Origin: Metabacillus idriensis
GTDB lineage: Bacteria; Bacillota; Bacilli; Bacillales; Bacillaceae
Direction of reading: 5' to 3'
NCBI RefSeq assembly: GCF_009674765.1
Contig: NZ_WKKF01000003.1
Coordinates: 124,001-188,000, forward strand
DNA: 64,000 nt
A program made the translations under genes and the position numbers. The notes under the pieces were generated by a model. That model ran no database searches and had not been told where the DNA came from. It was given only the letters and a program-made list of their open reading frames with translations. The first letter of the stretch is position 1. Every line of letters starts with the position of its first letter. This document shows, in pieces, positions 53,821 through 61,627 of this stretch.

Positions 53821-54465
53821 TCAGCCTGTTTGATAGATTACACCCAGGATATTTTTATTTCCTCTCTCTAAGTAGTGTTTCGTTTTAATGATTTCTTCTT
53901 TTTCCGTTTTATGCTCCTGTATTACTAAAACAACTCCATCACAATAATTTGCTAATATTTGTGATTCTGAGACCATCAAATATGGCGGCGCCTCAATGAT
54001 AACCACATCATATGATTTTCCACATTTCTTAATTAGATTTTCTATTTTACTTTCCACCCATAATTCCATTAAATTATAAGGATTTGGACCCGTTGTTAAA
54101 ACTGAAAGATTGTTAATAAATGTATCTTTTATGAACGGATCTATAGCGTCTCCATTTAGAATAAGATCTGATAAACCAGTTATGTTACTGACATTAAATA
54201 ATTCATGCACGGAAGGTGACCTGAAATTTGAATCTGCTAATAAAACTTTTTTATTTTGCTCTGCATACGCAATTGCTAGCTTTGCAGCTATTAAAGGTTT
54301 ATCTGCAACATTTACAGGAGATGTAAGCATGATAACAAGTGATTCTTTTTTTACTGTGTTTTCAATATTTGATCGAATTAACCTGATTTGTTCTGTGCTT
54401 ATAAAGTTTTCATCAAGAGGCAGTTTCTTATTTATTTTATTCATTTTATTACTTTTGCTAAACAT
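53821..54465 (-). CDS. BY-kinase (CpsD/EpsB) homologue with degenerate ATP motifs
   Basis: A 214-residue cytoplasmic protein of the bacterial tyrosine kinase family, paired with the modulator gene upstream (8-bp overlap). The fold is clear: FISTEQIRLIRSNIENT, KKVLLADSNFRSPSVHELFN, GLSDLIL, LSVLTTGPNP and ILANYCDGVVLVIQ. Motifs are altered: Walker A is TSPVNVADKPL (48-58) in place of a GxGEGKST-type loop; Walker A' reads LLADSNFR (second Asp replaced by Asn80); Walker B ends VVIIEAPP (Glu158 for Asp). No C-terminal Tyr cluster is present: the chain ends with YQTG. Probably a pseudokinase that still contacts the modulator. Confidence 0.85.
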   Translation of the reverse strand: MFSKSNKMNKINKKLPLDENFISTEQIRLIRSNIENTVKKESLVIMLTSPVNVADKPLIAAKLAIAYAEQNKKVLLADSNFRSPSVHELFNVSNITGLSDLILNGDAIDPFIKDTFINNLSVLTTGPNPYNLMELWVESKIENLIKKCGKSYDVVIIEAPPYLMVSESQILANYCDGVVLVIQEHKTEKEEIIKTKHYLERGNKNILGVIYQTG

Positions 54466-55201
54466 GTATCTCTCCTCCTCTTTTTCCTTTTTCAGTACTA
54501 TCGCTCTTTAATGATTTATCTCTCCGGCTGTGAAATTTACTTTTATCTGAGAGACTTATAGCTCCTAAAACTTGAATGCCCATATCAAACTCTATAACAT
54601 TTGGATCGCTCACTGTATTAGCTAAGTATTCTTTCAGCATGGCTAACCCAATCCCGATAAATAATCCGACGGCAAATCCGATAGCCATATTTAGCTCAGG
54701 ACTGCCAATTCTTTTTGACAATATATCTTTTTCTGAACGATTGAGAACTTGAATATCATCTACATTTAATGAATTTTTCATTTTATCCACTGCAGTTTTG
54801 GCAATTGTATGTGACACGATTTGAGAAAAATCTGAGTCGTCATCCCTAACTACTATATTAATAATTTGAGAGTCTTTATTATTTTGGACAGTTACCATTT
54901 CTGCTAATTCTTCTGGTTTTACAGAAAGTTCATCTGCAGCAGAATGAAGAACAATAGGGCTTTTTATAATATCAATAGATGAAGCCAGCAGCATGTTTAT
55001 ATCTTGAACACTGCTATATGTACTATCATCTTTTTTTAATTTTCCAACTAAAATATATTCTGTTGTTTCATATATTGGTTTAATAATATAAATTGTAGAA
55101 AGCGCACTTAATGCAAACAAACAAATGGTTGTTAGAAAGATTGTAAAAAATCTTCTTTTTAATATATAAATAAATTTCTTTAAATCCATTTTCTCATTCA
55201 T
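54458..55201 (-). CDS. Polysaccharide chain-length modulator (Wzz/EpsA/YveK-like)
   Basis: A 247-residue membrane protein with a helix near the N-terminus (FFTIFLTTICLFALSALSTIYII), an extracytoplasmic Wzz domain and a second helix (MAIGFAVGLFIGIGLAMLKEYL, about 172-193). The C-terminal tail is charged and would bind the kinase partner. It controls chain length and export. A perfect SinR-type dyad lies in the 97-bp gap upstream (55247-55261). Confidence 0.88.
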   Translation of the reverse strand: MNEKMDLKKFIYILKRRFFTIFLTTICLFALSALSTIYIIKPIYETTEYILVGKLKKDDSTYSSVQDINMLLASSIDIIKSPIVLHSAADELSVKPEELAEMVTVQNNKDSQIINIVVRDDDSDFSQIVSHTIAKTAVDKMKNSLNVDDIQVLNRSEKDILSKRIGSPELNMAIGFAVGLFIGIGLAMLKEYLANTVSDPNVIEFDMGIQVLGAISLSDKSKFHSRRDKSLKSDSTEKGKRGGEIHV

Positions 55202-55246
55202 AGGACCCTCCTAAAATAATTTAAAGATGCAATCATTCATCATTAA

Positions 55247-55261
55247 TTCTTTATAAAGAAC
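55247..55261 (-). promoter_or_regulatory. SinR-type operator before the wzz gene
   Basis: TTCTTTATAAAGAAC is a perfect inverted repeat (TTCTTTA/TAAAGAA) ending in the published SinR heptamer read on the minus strand (GTTCTTT). It lies 46 bp upstream of the wzz start codon. Binding is inferred. Confidence 0.6.
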
Positions 55262-55298
55262 GATTTTAGCAGGAATGGCTGCTACTGAAACAAAATAA

Positions 55299-56288
55299 TT
55301 AATTTGAAAGATATTTATTTGAATTACCTCTATCTGAAATAAAATTTTCTTGAAGATTGGAAGTCAATAAACTGTATGCAGATTGGTCTGTAAATACAAT
55401 GATTGGGCTTTGTTTCTCTAATAACTGAGTATCCCATACCATCGCTTCAAATCTGTTATTGCTTCCGCTTACTGTTAAAATTTTTTTTGTAGCTTTGGAA
55501 ATTTGAATTTGAAGCCCCGAGAATTCATTACCTGAAACTTCATTTGGTACTGTTGCAGAGCTTACAATCTCAATGCAAGATACACAATCGTCAAGAGTCA
55601 GATTTATAAACCTGTTTCCATTTATATAACTATATCCCCCTTCAGCTTTAGATCCCTGCTGAGTTGAGATAAGACGTACTCCATTATAAAAACCAATAAT
55701 TTCTATATCTTGAAAATTAGTAAAACTAATAAAGTCGCCAGATTTTTCAGAAACTAGCTTAATACCCGTTCCTTTATTACGTTCACTTGAATTGACAATC
55801 GTTACATTTGAAATGTTTGTCCTTGTAGAAGACCAGAATTGCTCAGAACCATTTAAATAGATTACTTCATCATCAAATTCTGGGGAAGATACTTCTATTA
55901 TGCCATTATAAATTGAAGCATTTTTTTCTACTTCAATTCCCCTAAAATTGCCTTCAATATATAATCTTGTATTTTGATCGAATTCTAAGGTTACTCCTTC
56001 TTTAATCTTTATGCCTCGTGTTAGGATATAATTTTTATTCCCCTGTAGTTTTACTTTTCCAATTTTAGATTTAGCACTGTAATCAATTGCCTTTTGAATA
56101 GCAAGGGAGTCATCATTAAGATCCGTGCCATTTGCCCCGAAACTTTCTACATCAACAAAATTAACGTTAACTTTCTGATTTGCATGTAACTCATTAAAGA
56201 AAATTTTTTGAACGACAATGAGAATTGACAAAGCAATAAAAACTCCTATGATAATCCCAGAAAAAAAGACTGGTTTCGTTTTTCTCAT
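55299..56288 (-). CDS. Membrane-anchored right-handed beta-helix protein
   Basis: A 329-residue protein with one N-terminal transmembrane helix (PVFFSGIIIGVFIALSILIV, residues 6-25) and an extracytoplasmic beta-helix. The start of the helix is DVESFGANGTDLNDDSLAIQ, the pectate-lyase-like opening shared with phage tail spikes. Repeated SNV/N-ladder strands follow (ISNVTIVNSSERNKGTGIKL, GNRFINLTLDDCVSCIEIV). It is paralogous to the gene at 57487. It may cut or bind the EPS; no catalytic residues could be assigned. Confidence 0.72.
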   Translation of the reverse strand: MRKTKPVFFSGIIIGVFIALSILIVVQKIFFNELHANQKVNVNFVDVESFGANGTDLNDDSLAIQKAIDYSAKSKIGKVKLQGNKNYILTRGIKIKEGVTLEFDQNTRLYIEGNFRGIEVEKNASIYNGIIEVSSPEFDDEVIYLNGSEQFWSSTRTNISNVTIVNSSERNKGTGIKLVSEKSGDFISFTNFQDIEIIGFYNGVRLISTQQGSKAEGGYSYINGNRFINLTLDDCVSCIEIVSSATVPNEVSGNEFSGLQIQISKATKKILTVSGSNNRFEAMVWDTQLLEKQSPIIVFTDQSAYSLLTSNLQENFISDRGNSNKYLSN

Positions 56289-56301
56289 TTAAATTGATTC
56301 C

Positions 56302-57234
56302 TTAAACCCGATATACATGTTCAGATTCTTTTTTGTAGAAGCTAATCATTTCCGATAAACCATTTCTAATTGAGTAACTCGGGCACCAACCCAAATGTTC
56401 TTTTGCTTTTTTATTGGACAGAACACTTTCTCTAATATCCCCTTCTCTATTAGCACCATGTATGGGATTAGCTTTAATCTCCAGAGTTCTTTCATATTCT
56501 TTTATTAGTTGATTTATCGATACTTCCGAGTGACTTGAGATATTAAAAATTTCATTTTCTCCCTTTTCTAAGGCTAATACATTTGCTTTTGCTACATCCC
56601 TCACAAAAACAAAATCTCTAGTCTGATGTCCGTCACCGTGAATATACGGCTGCTGATTATTTAAAAACTTTTCACTAAAAATGGCAATGACTCCTGCCTC
56701 TCCGTTGGAATCCTGCCTTATTCCATATACGTTTGAATATCTTAATATCGTATATTTAAGACCACATAAAGCAGAAAAAAGCTGTATATATAACTCAGCA
56801 CTTAATTTTGATAAACCATAAAATGATAAGGGATTTAAAGCATGAGTTTCCTCTATTGGCAAGTAATTAGGATTTCCATAAATTGCGGCTGAAGATGCGA
56901 AAATAAACTTTTTAACGTTATACTTTACACATGCATTTAACAAATTAATGGTTCCCATAATATTTTCATCCGCATCATATGAAGGATTCAATGTTGATTT
57001 TGAAACGGATACTTGTGCTGCCATATGGATGACATACTCTGGTTGTTCAATTTCAAAAATTTCATCTACAGAGTTTCTTATGTCAGATCTAATAAATTTT
57101 ATTCCTGCAGGAACATTACTCTCCTTGCCAGTAATCAAATTATCAACTGCAACAACCTCAAATTTTGCATGTATTAATTCTTCGCAAATATGTGAACCGA
57201 TAAATCCCGCTCCGCCAGTAACTAGAACTTTCAT
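56302..57234 (-). CDS. NAD-dependent epimerase (GalE family)
   Basis: A 310-residue extended SDR enzyme. GxxGxxG is seen as VTGGAGFIGSHICEEL at the N-terminus. Catalytic Ser in FASSAAIYG and YxxxK in YGLSKLSAE are intact. VYGIRQDSNGEAGVIAIF and GDGHQTRDFVFVRDVA are typical of UDP-glucose/UDP-GlcNAc 4-epimerases. First gene of the main EPS operon, preceded by a 250-bp leader with three SinR-type dyads. It likely provides UDP-Gal or UDP-GalNAc. Confidence 0.88.
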   Translation of the reverse strand: MKVLVTGGAGFIGSHICEELIHAKFEVVAVDNLITGKESNVPAGIKFIRSDIRNSVDEIFEIEQPEYVIHMAAQVSVSKSTLNPSYDADENIMGTINLLNACVKYNVKKFIFASSAAIYGNPNYLPIEETHALNPLSFYGLSKLSAELYIQLFSALCGLKYTILRYSNVYGIRQDSNGEAGVIAIFSEKFLNNQQPYIHGDGHQTRDFVFVRDVAKANVLALEKGENEIFNISSHSEVSINQLIKEYERTLEIKANPIHGANREGDIRESVLSNKKAKEHLGWCPSYSIRNGLSEMISFYKKESEHVYRV

Positions 57235-57276
57235 TTTCTCAACTCCTCATATAAAATGCACATTTCTCTCTTTTTT

Positions 57277-57291
57277 GTTCTTTATAGTGAA
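57277..57291 (-). promoter_or_regulatory. SinR-type operator, EPS leader site 1
   Basis: Heptamer GTTCTTT (57277-57283) with a dyad partner; the 14-mer 57278-57291 differs from TTCTTTATAAAGAA at two positions. It overlaps a TATAAA read on the minus strand, so it would cover a -10 region. Binding is inferred. Confidence 0.5.
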
Positions 57292-57352
57292 TTTATATGT
57301 TGAGTATAATCTTTTTTTAATTGATAAGAAAACGCTAAAATCAGTTATTTTT

Positions 57353-57367
57353 TTCTTTAAAAAGAAC
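57353..57367 (-). promoter_or_regulatory. SinR-type operator, EPS leader site 2
   Basis: TTCTTTAAAAAGAAC, one mismatch from the dyad consensus; the minus strand reads GTTCTTT at 57361-57367. Binding is inferred. Confidence 0.6.
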
Positions 57368-57414
57368 ATTTGCGGCTATTACCTTCATTTTCCTCTAATT
57401 TTCATAGTTGTTTG

Positions 57415-57429
57415 TTTTATATAAAGAAC
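57415..57429 (-). promoter_or_regulatory. SinR-type operator, EPS leader site 3
   Basis: Exact heptamer (minus strand GTTCTTT at 57423-57429) with a weaker left half; two mismatches from the dyad consensus. Confidence 0.5.
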
Positions 57430-57445
57430 GAAATAGTTGTTTTTT

Positions 57446-57486
57446 AAATCAAAGGTGAATTCATTCAATGAATTCACCTTTGATTT
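57446..57486 (-). terminator. 41-bp perfect palindrome at the end of the beta-helix gene
   Basis: Two perfect 20-bp arms (57446-57465 and 57467-57486) around a single central base. The right arm abuts the stop codon of the beta-helix gene at 57487. It likely acts as a terminator that separates this gene from the EPS operon, although the T-run after the stem is poor (GATTT then A-rich). It could equally be an RNA processing or protein binding site. Confidence 0.6.
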
Positions 57487-58320
57487 CTATACTATTTTAT
57501 TAAAACTTCCTTTATCACTAATTTTTGAAATTGGTATACTTCTAAACTCAAAAGTATTGTAAGAACTGCTCACGGTAAATTCAACTATAGGTCTTGTATG
57601 TGGAATTAATGCTAAATCCCATGCCATACCATCAAATTCATTATACTGCCCATTAATCGTTAACAATTTATTCGTCATCCCTGAAGGCTGAATCTGCATA
57701 TTTACAAACTGATTGCCGCTGCATTCATTTGGAATCGTTTCGCTTGAAGTTAATACGACTGCATTTACACAATCATCAATTGAGAAATTGATAAAACGGT
57801 TTGCATTTACCCAGCTGTAGCCGCTGGCAGGTTTGACTGCCTGAAGCTTTACTGCTGTATTGAGTCCTGCAAAATTGATATTTTCGAAGTTTACAAAGGA
57901 GATTTCATGACCTGTGCCGTTTGAGTAGAGAGAAAGGCCTGTTCCTTTATAGCTCTCACTCCAATTTATGATATTTACGTTTTCAATTTTTGTTTTGTTC
58001 CAGGTGTTGTAGTATTTGTACTTTCCGTCCAAATAAATCACAACTGAATTAAATCTCGAATCATCTATTGCGATATAAGCACCTGAAAGAGATGCATTTT
58101 TTTGCAGCTCAATGACGCGGAAATTACCATAGACAATGAAACGGGAACCGTAATTGAATAATAGTTTGACACCCGCTTTAATCACAATTGGACCCGTAAT
58201 AATATAATCCCTATTTCCAAGCTCCACTAGCTTATCTGCATTGTTCTGTGCGTAATCAATCGCTGCCTGTATTTTGGCTGAATCGTTCGCGCCTTGAAAA
58301 TTTTCTACTAACACACTCAT
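57487..58320 (-). CDS. Beta-helix protein, paralogue without membrane anchor
   Basis: A 277-residue right-handed beta-helix protein. The opening NFQGANDSAKIQAAIDYAQN matches the anchored paralogue without its helix. Parallel blocks are shared: VKLLFNYGSRFIVYGNFR, NVNIINWSESYKGTGLSLY, ANRFINFSIDDCVNAVVL and IPNECSGNQFVNMQIQ. No signal peptide is seen, so export would need another route, or the protein is cytosolic. It precedes the EPS operon and is separated from it by the palindrome. RBS AGGACG is weak. Function unknown. Confidence 0.72.
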   Translation of the reverse strand: MSVLVENFQGANDSAKIQAAIDYAQNNADKLVELGNRDYIITGPIVIKAGVKLLFNYGSRFIVYGNFRVIELQKNASLSGAYIAIDDSRFNSVVIYLDGKYKYYNTWNKTKIENVNIINWSESYKGTGLSLYSNGTGHEISFVNFENINFAGLNTAVKLQAVKPASGYSWVNANRFINFSIDDCVNAVVLTSSETIPNECSGNQFVNMQIQPSGMTNKLLTINGQYNEFDGMAWDLALIPHTRPIVEFTVSSSYNTFEFRSIPISKISDKGSFNKIV

Positions 58321-58435
58321 ATGTTCACGTCCTGTATGAATTTGAATTTGCTACTTTGCCGTTCTATTATTCTCACAGCGAAGTATTACTATATTCTATG
58401 TCGAATTCTGCTGATTGCTACGTATTTTTATAGAA

Positions 58436-58466
58436 GAAAAAGCCCGCTGAAATAGAATCAGCGGGC
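58436..58466 (-). terminator. Terminator of the TPR/dynamin-like gene
   Basis: Minus-strand GCCCGCTGA / TCAGCGGGC stem with a 7-base loop followed by TTTTTC. Confidence 0.88.
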
Positions 58467-58478
58467 AAAGAAAAACGA

Positions 58479-61193
58479 CTATTTATTTAGATTAGGAGAA
58501 TACGTATTCTCCTCATTCGCCTTCACCATAAATTCATATTGAAGGAGTCTTACTTCGAAGAGGCGCAATGGATCGTAATAGATTTCCGGACTTGCTTTCA
58601 TTTTTTCAAGGGTTGCTTTTGAACTTGCAATTTCATTTTCTGATTCTTTAATGGTCTGTTCCACATACAGAATCGGATTTTGGAAGAACATGATAATGTC
58701 CGCTTTTAGAGCTTTTTCAAATAAGTCAAATTCGAGGAAGAATTTTTTTGAAATTTCTTCTGCTGTGTCCTCATAGTTTTTGCTTTCAACATATTTTTTA
58801 TATTGGTTGTACAGCATTGATTTATTTTGAGGCATCGCAGCGAACAGTTTCCCTGCGCTTTTCAGCAGGAATTCTGTCGGCTTGAATCTAAGCAGGATAT
58901 TCTGCTCTTCAACATCCGCTCTGCTTGTCATTCTGTTTAAATCACGGCGCCAGTCTTCAATGACTTTAAAATCACAGAGAAGCTTCATTTTTTCTTCGCC
59001 GTATAAACCGTTGAAAGATTGACTCATTTCGTCAAGATATGCCTGACTTTCATTTAGCTCTTCATTTGATTGTGCAAGCCATTCACGGAGAGCTGTCTGA
59101 AACCTTGGAATCAGGTTCTGATGAACATAGGCGTCAATTTCTTCATTCATTTTCTTGTTTAAGGTGATGTGAATCTGGCTGAAATCGCTGTTTTCGCTGA
59201 TATGAGCTGAACAGTTGCGCAATATTTTCGGCAGCTGCACAGCCATGTCTCTTTTCATCTCGGCAGTTACTTCACGATAGGAAGCTGAAATGGATTTTGC
59301 TTTTTCCTGCTCCACATCTCTTAAATGATTCATGAAGCCGTTCAGCCTTACTAAGATATCCTCGTTCCATTTAACCGACTCTACTAATCGATTCTCCATC
59401 TGAACCCGTTTGTTCAAAAGATCCGTGAGTGTCTTGCGAATGAAATAAAGCAGTTTTGCTGTGCGTTTCTCTTCAAGCTTTGCATCCGATCTGCTGAAAA
59501 CAGTATTTAAAAATTCTCTCAATCCAGCAAGATGATCAGGTGAAAAAGCAAAAACCTGTGACTGCGGGAAGAACTGGTTGATGGTTCCCTGCAGCTCTTC
59601 TGCCAATTTCCACTGTTCAGATGAGTGATTCAGGATAAAGTGAAACGGTGTATCATGTCCATATTCCTGAAGCTTCATCAGCAGTTCAAGCTCGTGCTCG
59701 TTAAAAGGCGTATTTTTATCAAGGACGAACAGCATTCCGTCTGATATCGGAAGAAATTCAGCTGTTTGTTCTACATCTAAAAGACGGTCAAGTTCAGGTG
59801 TATGCAAGAACACCGTCTTGTTTTCTTCTAATAGAGCAGATGGCCACTTCACTTCAATCCACGTATTTTCTGATTCCTGATACTCGGGATTATCAGATAT
59901 CCTTTTGATCCCGGCATCAGTAATTTCATTCATCTCCGCCAAATCACCTTCAGATCGTACAAATACAGGTGAACCCGTGCGGCTGACCAGATTTTCGTGA
60001 AGGATATGATTAATAAAATCAGATTTGCCGCTTTCAGCAGTGCCGCTGATTAAAAGATGGGATGTCTTTAGATCAGCAAGCCCGGAAACAAGCCATTTCT
60101 TTTTATAGCCCACTTCGATATGGTTATTCTCCGACCAAGAAACAAGAGACTTAAATAAATCCAGGCTGTATTCAAGACTGATGCTGTCATGTTCAGAATC
60201 AAAAATCAGCTTTTCCGCTGTCTTAAGACTCTCTGCATCCATTGCTGCCGGGAAAATTTCATTCCATGCAAGCACGGCAGTTGCTGCAAATAACGCTTTT
60301 GACTGATTAGCAAGCTTTTGCCAGTTTGCTAATAAGACAGGAACGATATCCTCTAAATCCCTTACCAAATATGTGCCATTTATCACACTTAAGTAAGTGT
60401 TCTGATGGATATCGGACATCTTCGTCCAGGATTCAAACGGCTGCACCTCAACATTAAGGAAAATGGTATTAACGGTTTTCAGCCATGATAAGTAAGATTC
60501 TTCATTGCGGTAGCTTTCCCACAAAGAAGCCGTAACCTTCTGAAATAATTTTTGATTAATTCGGAACAGCGAAATAAGCGGCTGATAAAAGTATTCCGGA
60601 TCAAACGATTTCGTATATCCCGCTTGAACATACTCATCCAGCAGCTCAAACCATTGAAGCGATTCCGTCCGCATGCCCTCACTTACAGCAAGCTCCACGG
60701 CATTCTTCCAGTCCTGCTGATCCTCATAGAAAGATCGGGCAAGATCCGTTACATTCGGATAATCAGAATTTATATCCAGTGCCTTTTTAATAACCTTATA
60801 TGCAAGTTCAATCTTGTCTCTTACTAGATAGAGTGAAAATAATTCAAGCGCCACTTCCATCTTCAAAGTCTTCGAATCACTTTGAATGGATGTGTAAATA
60901 TCCTCTGCAGCTGAAAGATGACCAAGCGCATAATAAGAATCCGCAATATTTTTCTTAGCCCATGGCTCTAATTCATTGCTGATATTTTCCCACTTGAAAA
61001 TAGCTGTCTCATAATCTTTGTTGTGAAAATAAACCTCGCCTTGCGCGAAGCGAATAAAGGACAGATCATATACTTCCTTTGCCTGCTCCTCGAAATAAAG
61101 TTCGCCAAGCACCTGTACTGGCTGAGCGGAAGCACTGTCTTCCATAAACCTTTCAAAATATGCTTTATGAATCAACTGTTTATCGTTTGTCAT
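58479..61193 (-). CDS. TPR protein fused to a dynamin-like P-loop domain with degenerate G motifs
   Basis: A 904-residue soluble protein (numbers here refer to the longer 908 frame). Residues about 40-200 are helical repeats of TPR type (FAQGEVYFHNKDYETAIFKW, ADSYYALGHLSAAEDIYTSI). Residues about 385-560 form a GTPase-like domain: P-loop SGTAESGKSDFINH (388-395), then VFLHTPELDR where dynamins have DTPG, then MLFVLDKNTPFNEHELELL and FILNHSSEQW where NKxD is expected. The last 330 residues are helical, as in bacterial dynamin-like proteins. The P-loop is intact but the G3 and G4 motifs are eroded. The start at 61193 follows GGAGGATAAA; a GTG four codons upstream lies in that ribosome site. Confidence 0.72.
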   Translation of the reverse strand: MTNDKQLIHKAYFERFMEDSASAQPVQVLGELYFEEQAKEVYDLSFIRFAQGEVYFHNKDYETAIFKWENISNELEPWAKKNIADSYYALGHLSAAEDIYTSIQSDSKTLKMEVALELFSLYLVRDKIELAYKVIKKALDINSDYPNVTDLARSFYEDQQDWKNAVELAVSEGMRTESLQWFELLDEYVQAGYTKSFDPEYFYQPLISLFRINQKLFQKVTASLWESYRNEESYLSWLKTVNTIFLNVEVQPFESWTKMSDIHQNTYLSVINGTYLVRDLEDIVPVLLANWQKLANQSKALFAATAVLAWNEIFPAAMDAESLKTAEKLIFDSEHDSISLEYSLDLFKSLVSWSENNHIEVGYKKKWLVSGLADLKTSHLLISGTAESGKSDFINHILHENLVSRTGSPVFVRSEGDLAEMNEITDAGIKRISDNPEYQESENTWIEVKWPSALLEENKTVFLHTPELDRLLDVEQTAEFLPISDGMLFVLDKNTPFNEHELELLMKLQEYGHDTPFHFILNHSSEQWKLAEELQGTINQFFPQSQVFAFSPDHLAGLREFLNTVFSRSDAKLEEKRTAKLLYFIRKTLTDLLNKRVQMENRLVESVKWNEDILVRLNGFMNHLRDVEQEKAKSISASYREVTAEMKRDMAVQLPKILRNCSAHISENSDFSQIHITLNKKMNEEIDAYVHQNLIPRFQTALREWLAQSNEELNESQAYLDEMSQSFNGLYGEEKMKLLCDFKVIEDWRRDLNRMTSRADVEEQNILLRFKPTEFLLKSAGKLFAAMPQNKSMLYNQYKKYVESKNYEDTAEEISKKFFLEFDLFEKALKADIIMFFQNPILYVEQTIKESENEIASSKATLEKMKASPEIYYDPLRLFEVRLLQYEFMVKANEENTYSPNLNK

Positions 61194-61627
61194 TTTATCC
61201 TCCACCTAACGTACACTAGAAACTTATCTATAATAGTCTATTCTATCAAAAGATGCATTTAGAATGCTTTATATGTGTATACCCGTTTTGCCGATTTTTA
61301 CACTACAAAGGATCTAGCCGGAATAGCCACTGCTATTTCACTGGGCTTTAAGTTGGAATTTAGATGTATGATTATCCGAATTTCATTGAAATAATGGAAA
61401 ACACCGGAAATTAAAAGGAGAATAATTCCTTATATAGTGGTCGAGTGATTCTAAAGACTTATTTTACAGGTAAAATAAACCAACTTGTCGAAACCCTTCT
61501 CTATACACCGCATACTTCCCTTTTTTAATCATGTAGGATCTGTCCCCATTTCAAAGAACAAAAAAGAGAGGATTAATCTCCTCCCTAATTCCAAAATATT
61601 ATTACCATGCCCACTCTTCTATAAAAC
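61194..61627. other. Noncoding region between the toxin module and the TPR gene
   Basis: About 430 bp. It contains the terminator of the SseB-domain gene (61561-61583) and the promoter region of the TPR gene. No conserved RNA or repeat was recognised. A plus-strand reading frame of 90 codons here overlaps the SseB-domain gene and has no convincing ribosome site. Confidence 0.55.
61561..61583 (-). terminator. Terminator of the toxin module
   Basis: Minus-strand GAGGA / TCCTC short stem followed by a T-rich tract (CTCTTTTTTG). Weak but well placed. Confidence 0.55.

Noticed and set aside
56948-57424. 158-codon plus-strand reading frame opposite the epimerase gene
   Set aside because: Antisense to an intact epimerase with all catalytic motifs; hydrophobic tail comes from the AT-rich leader.
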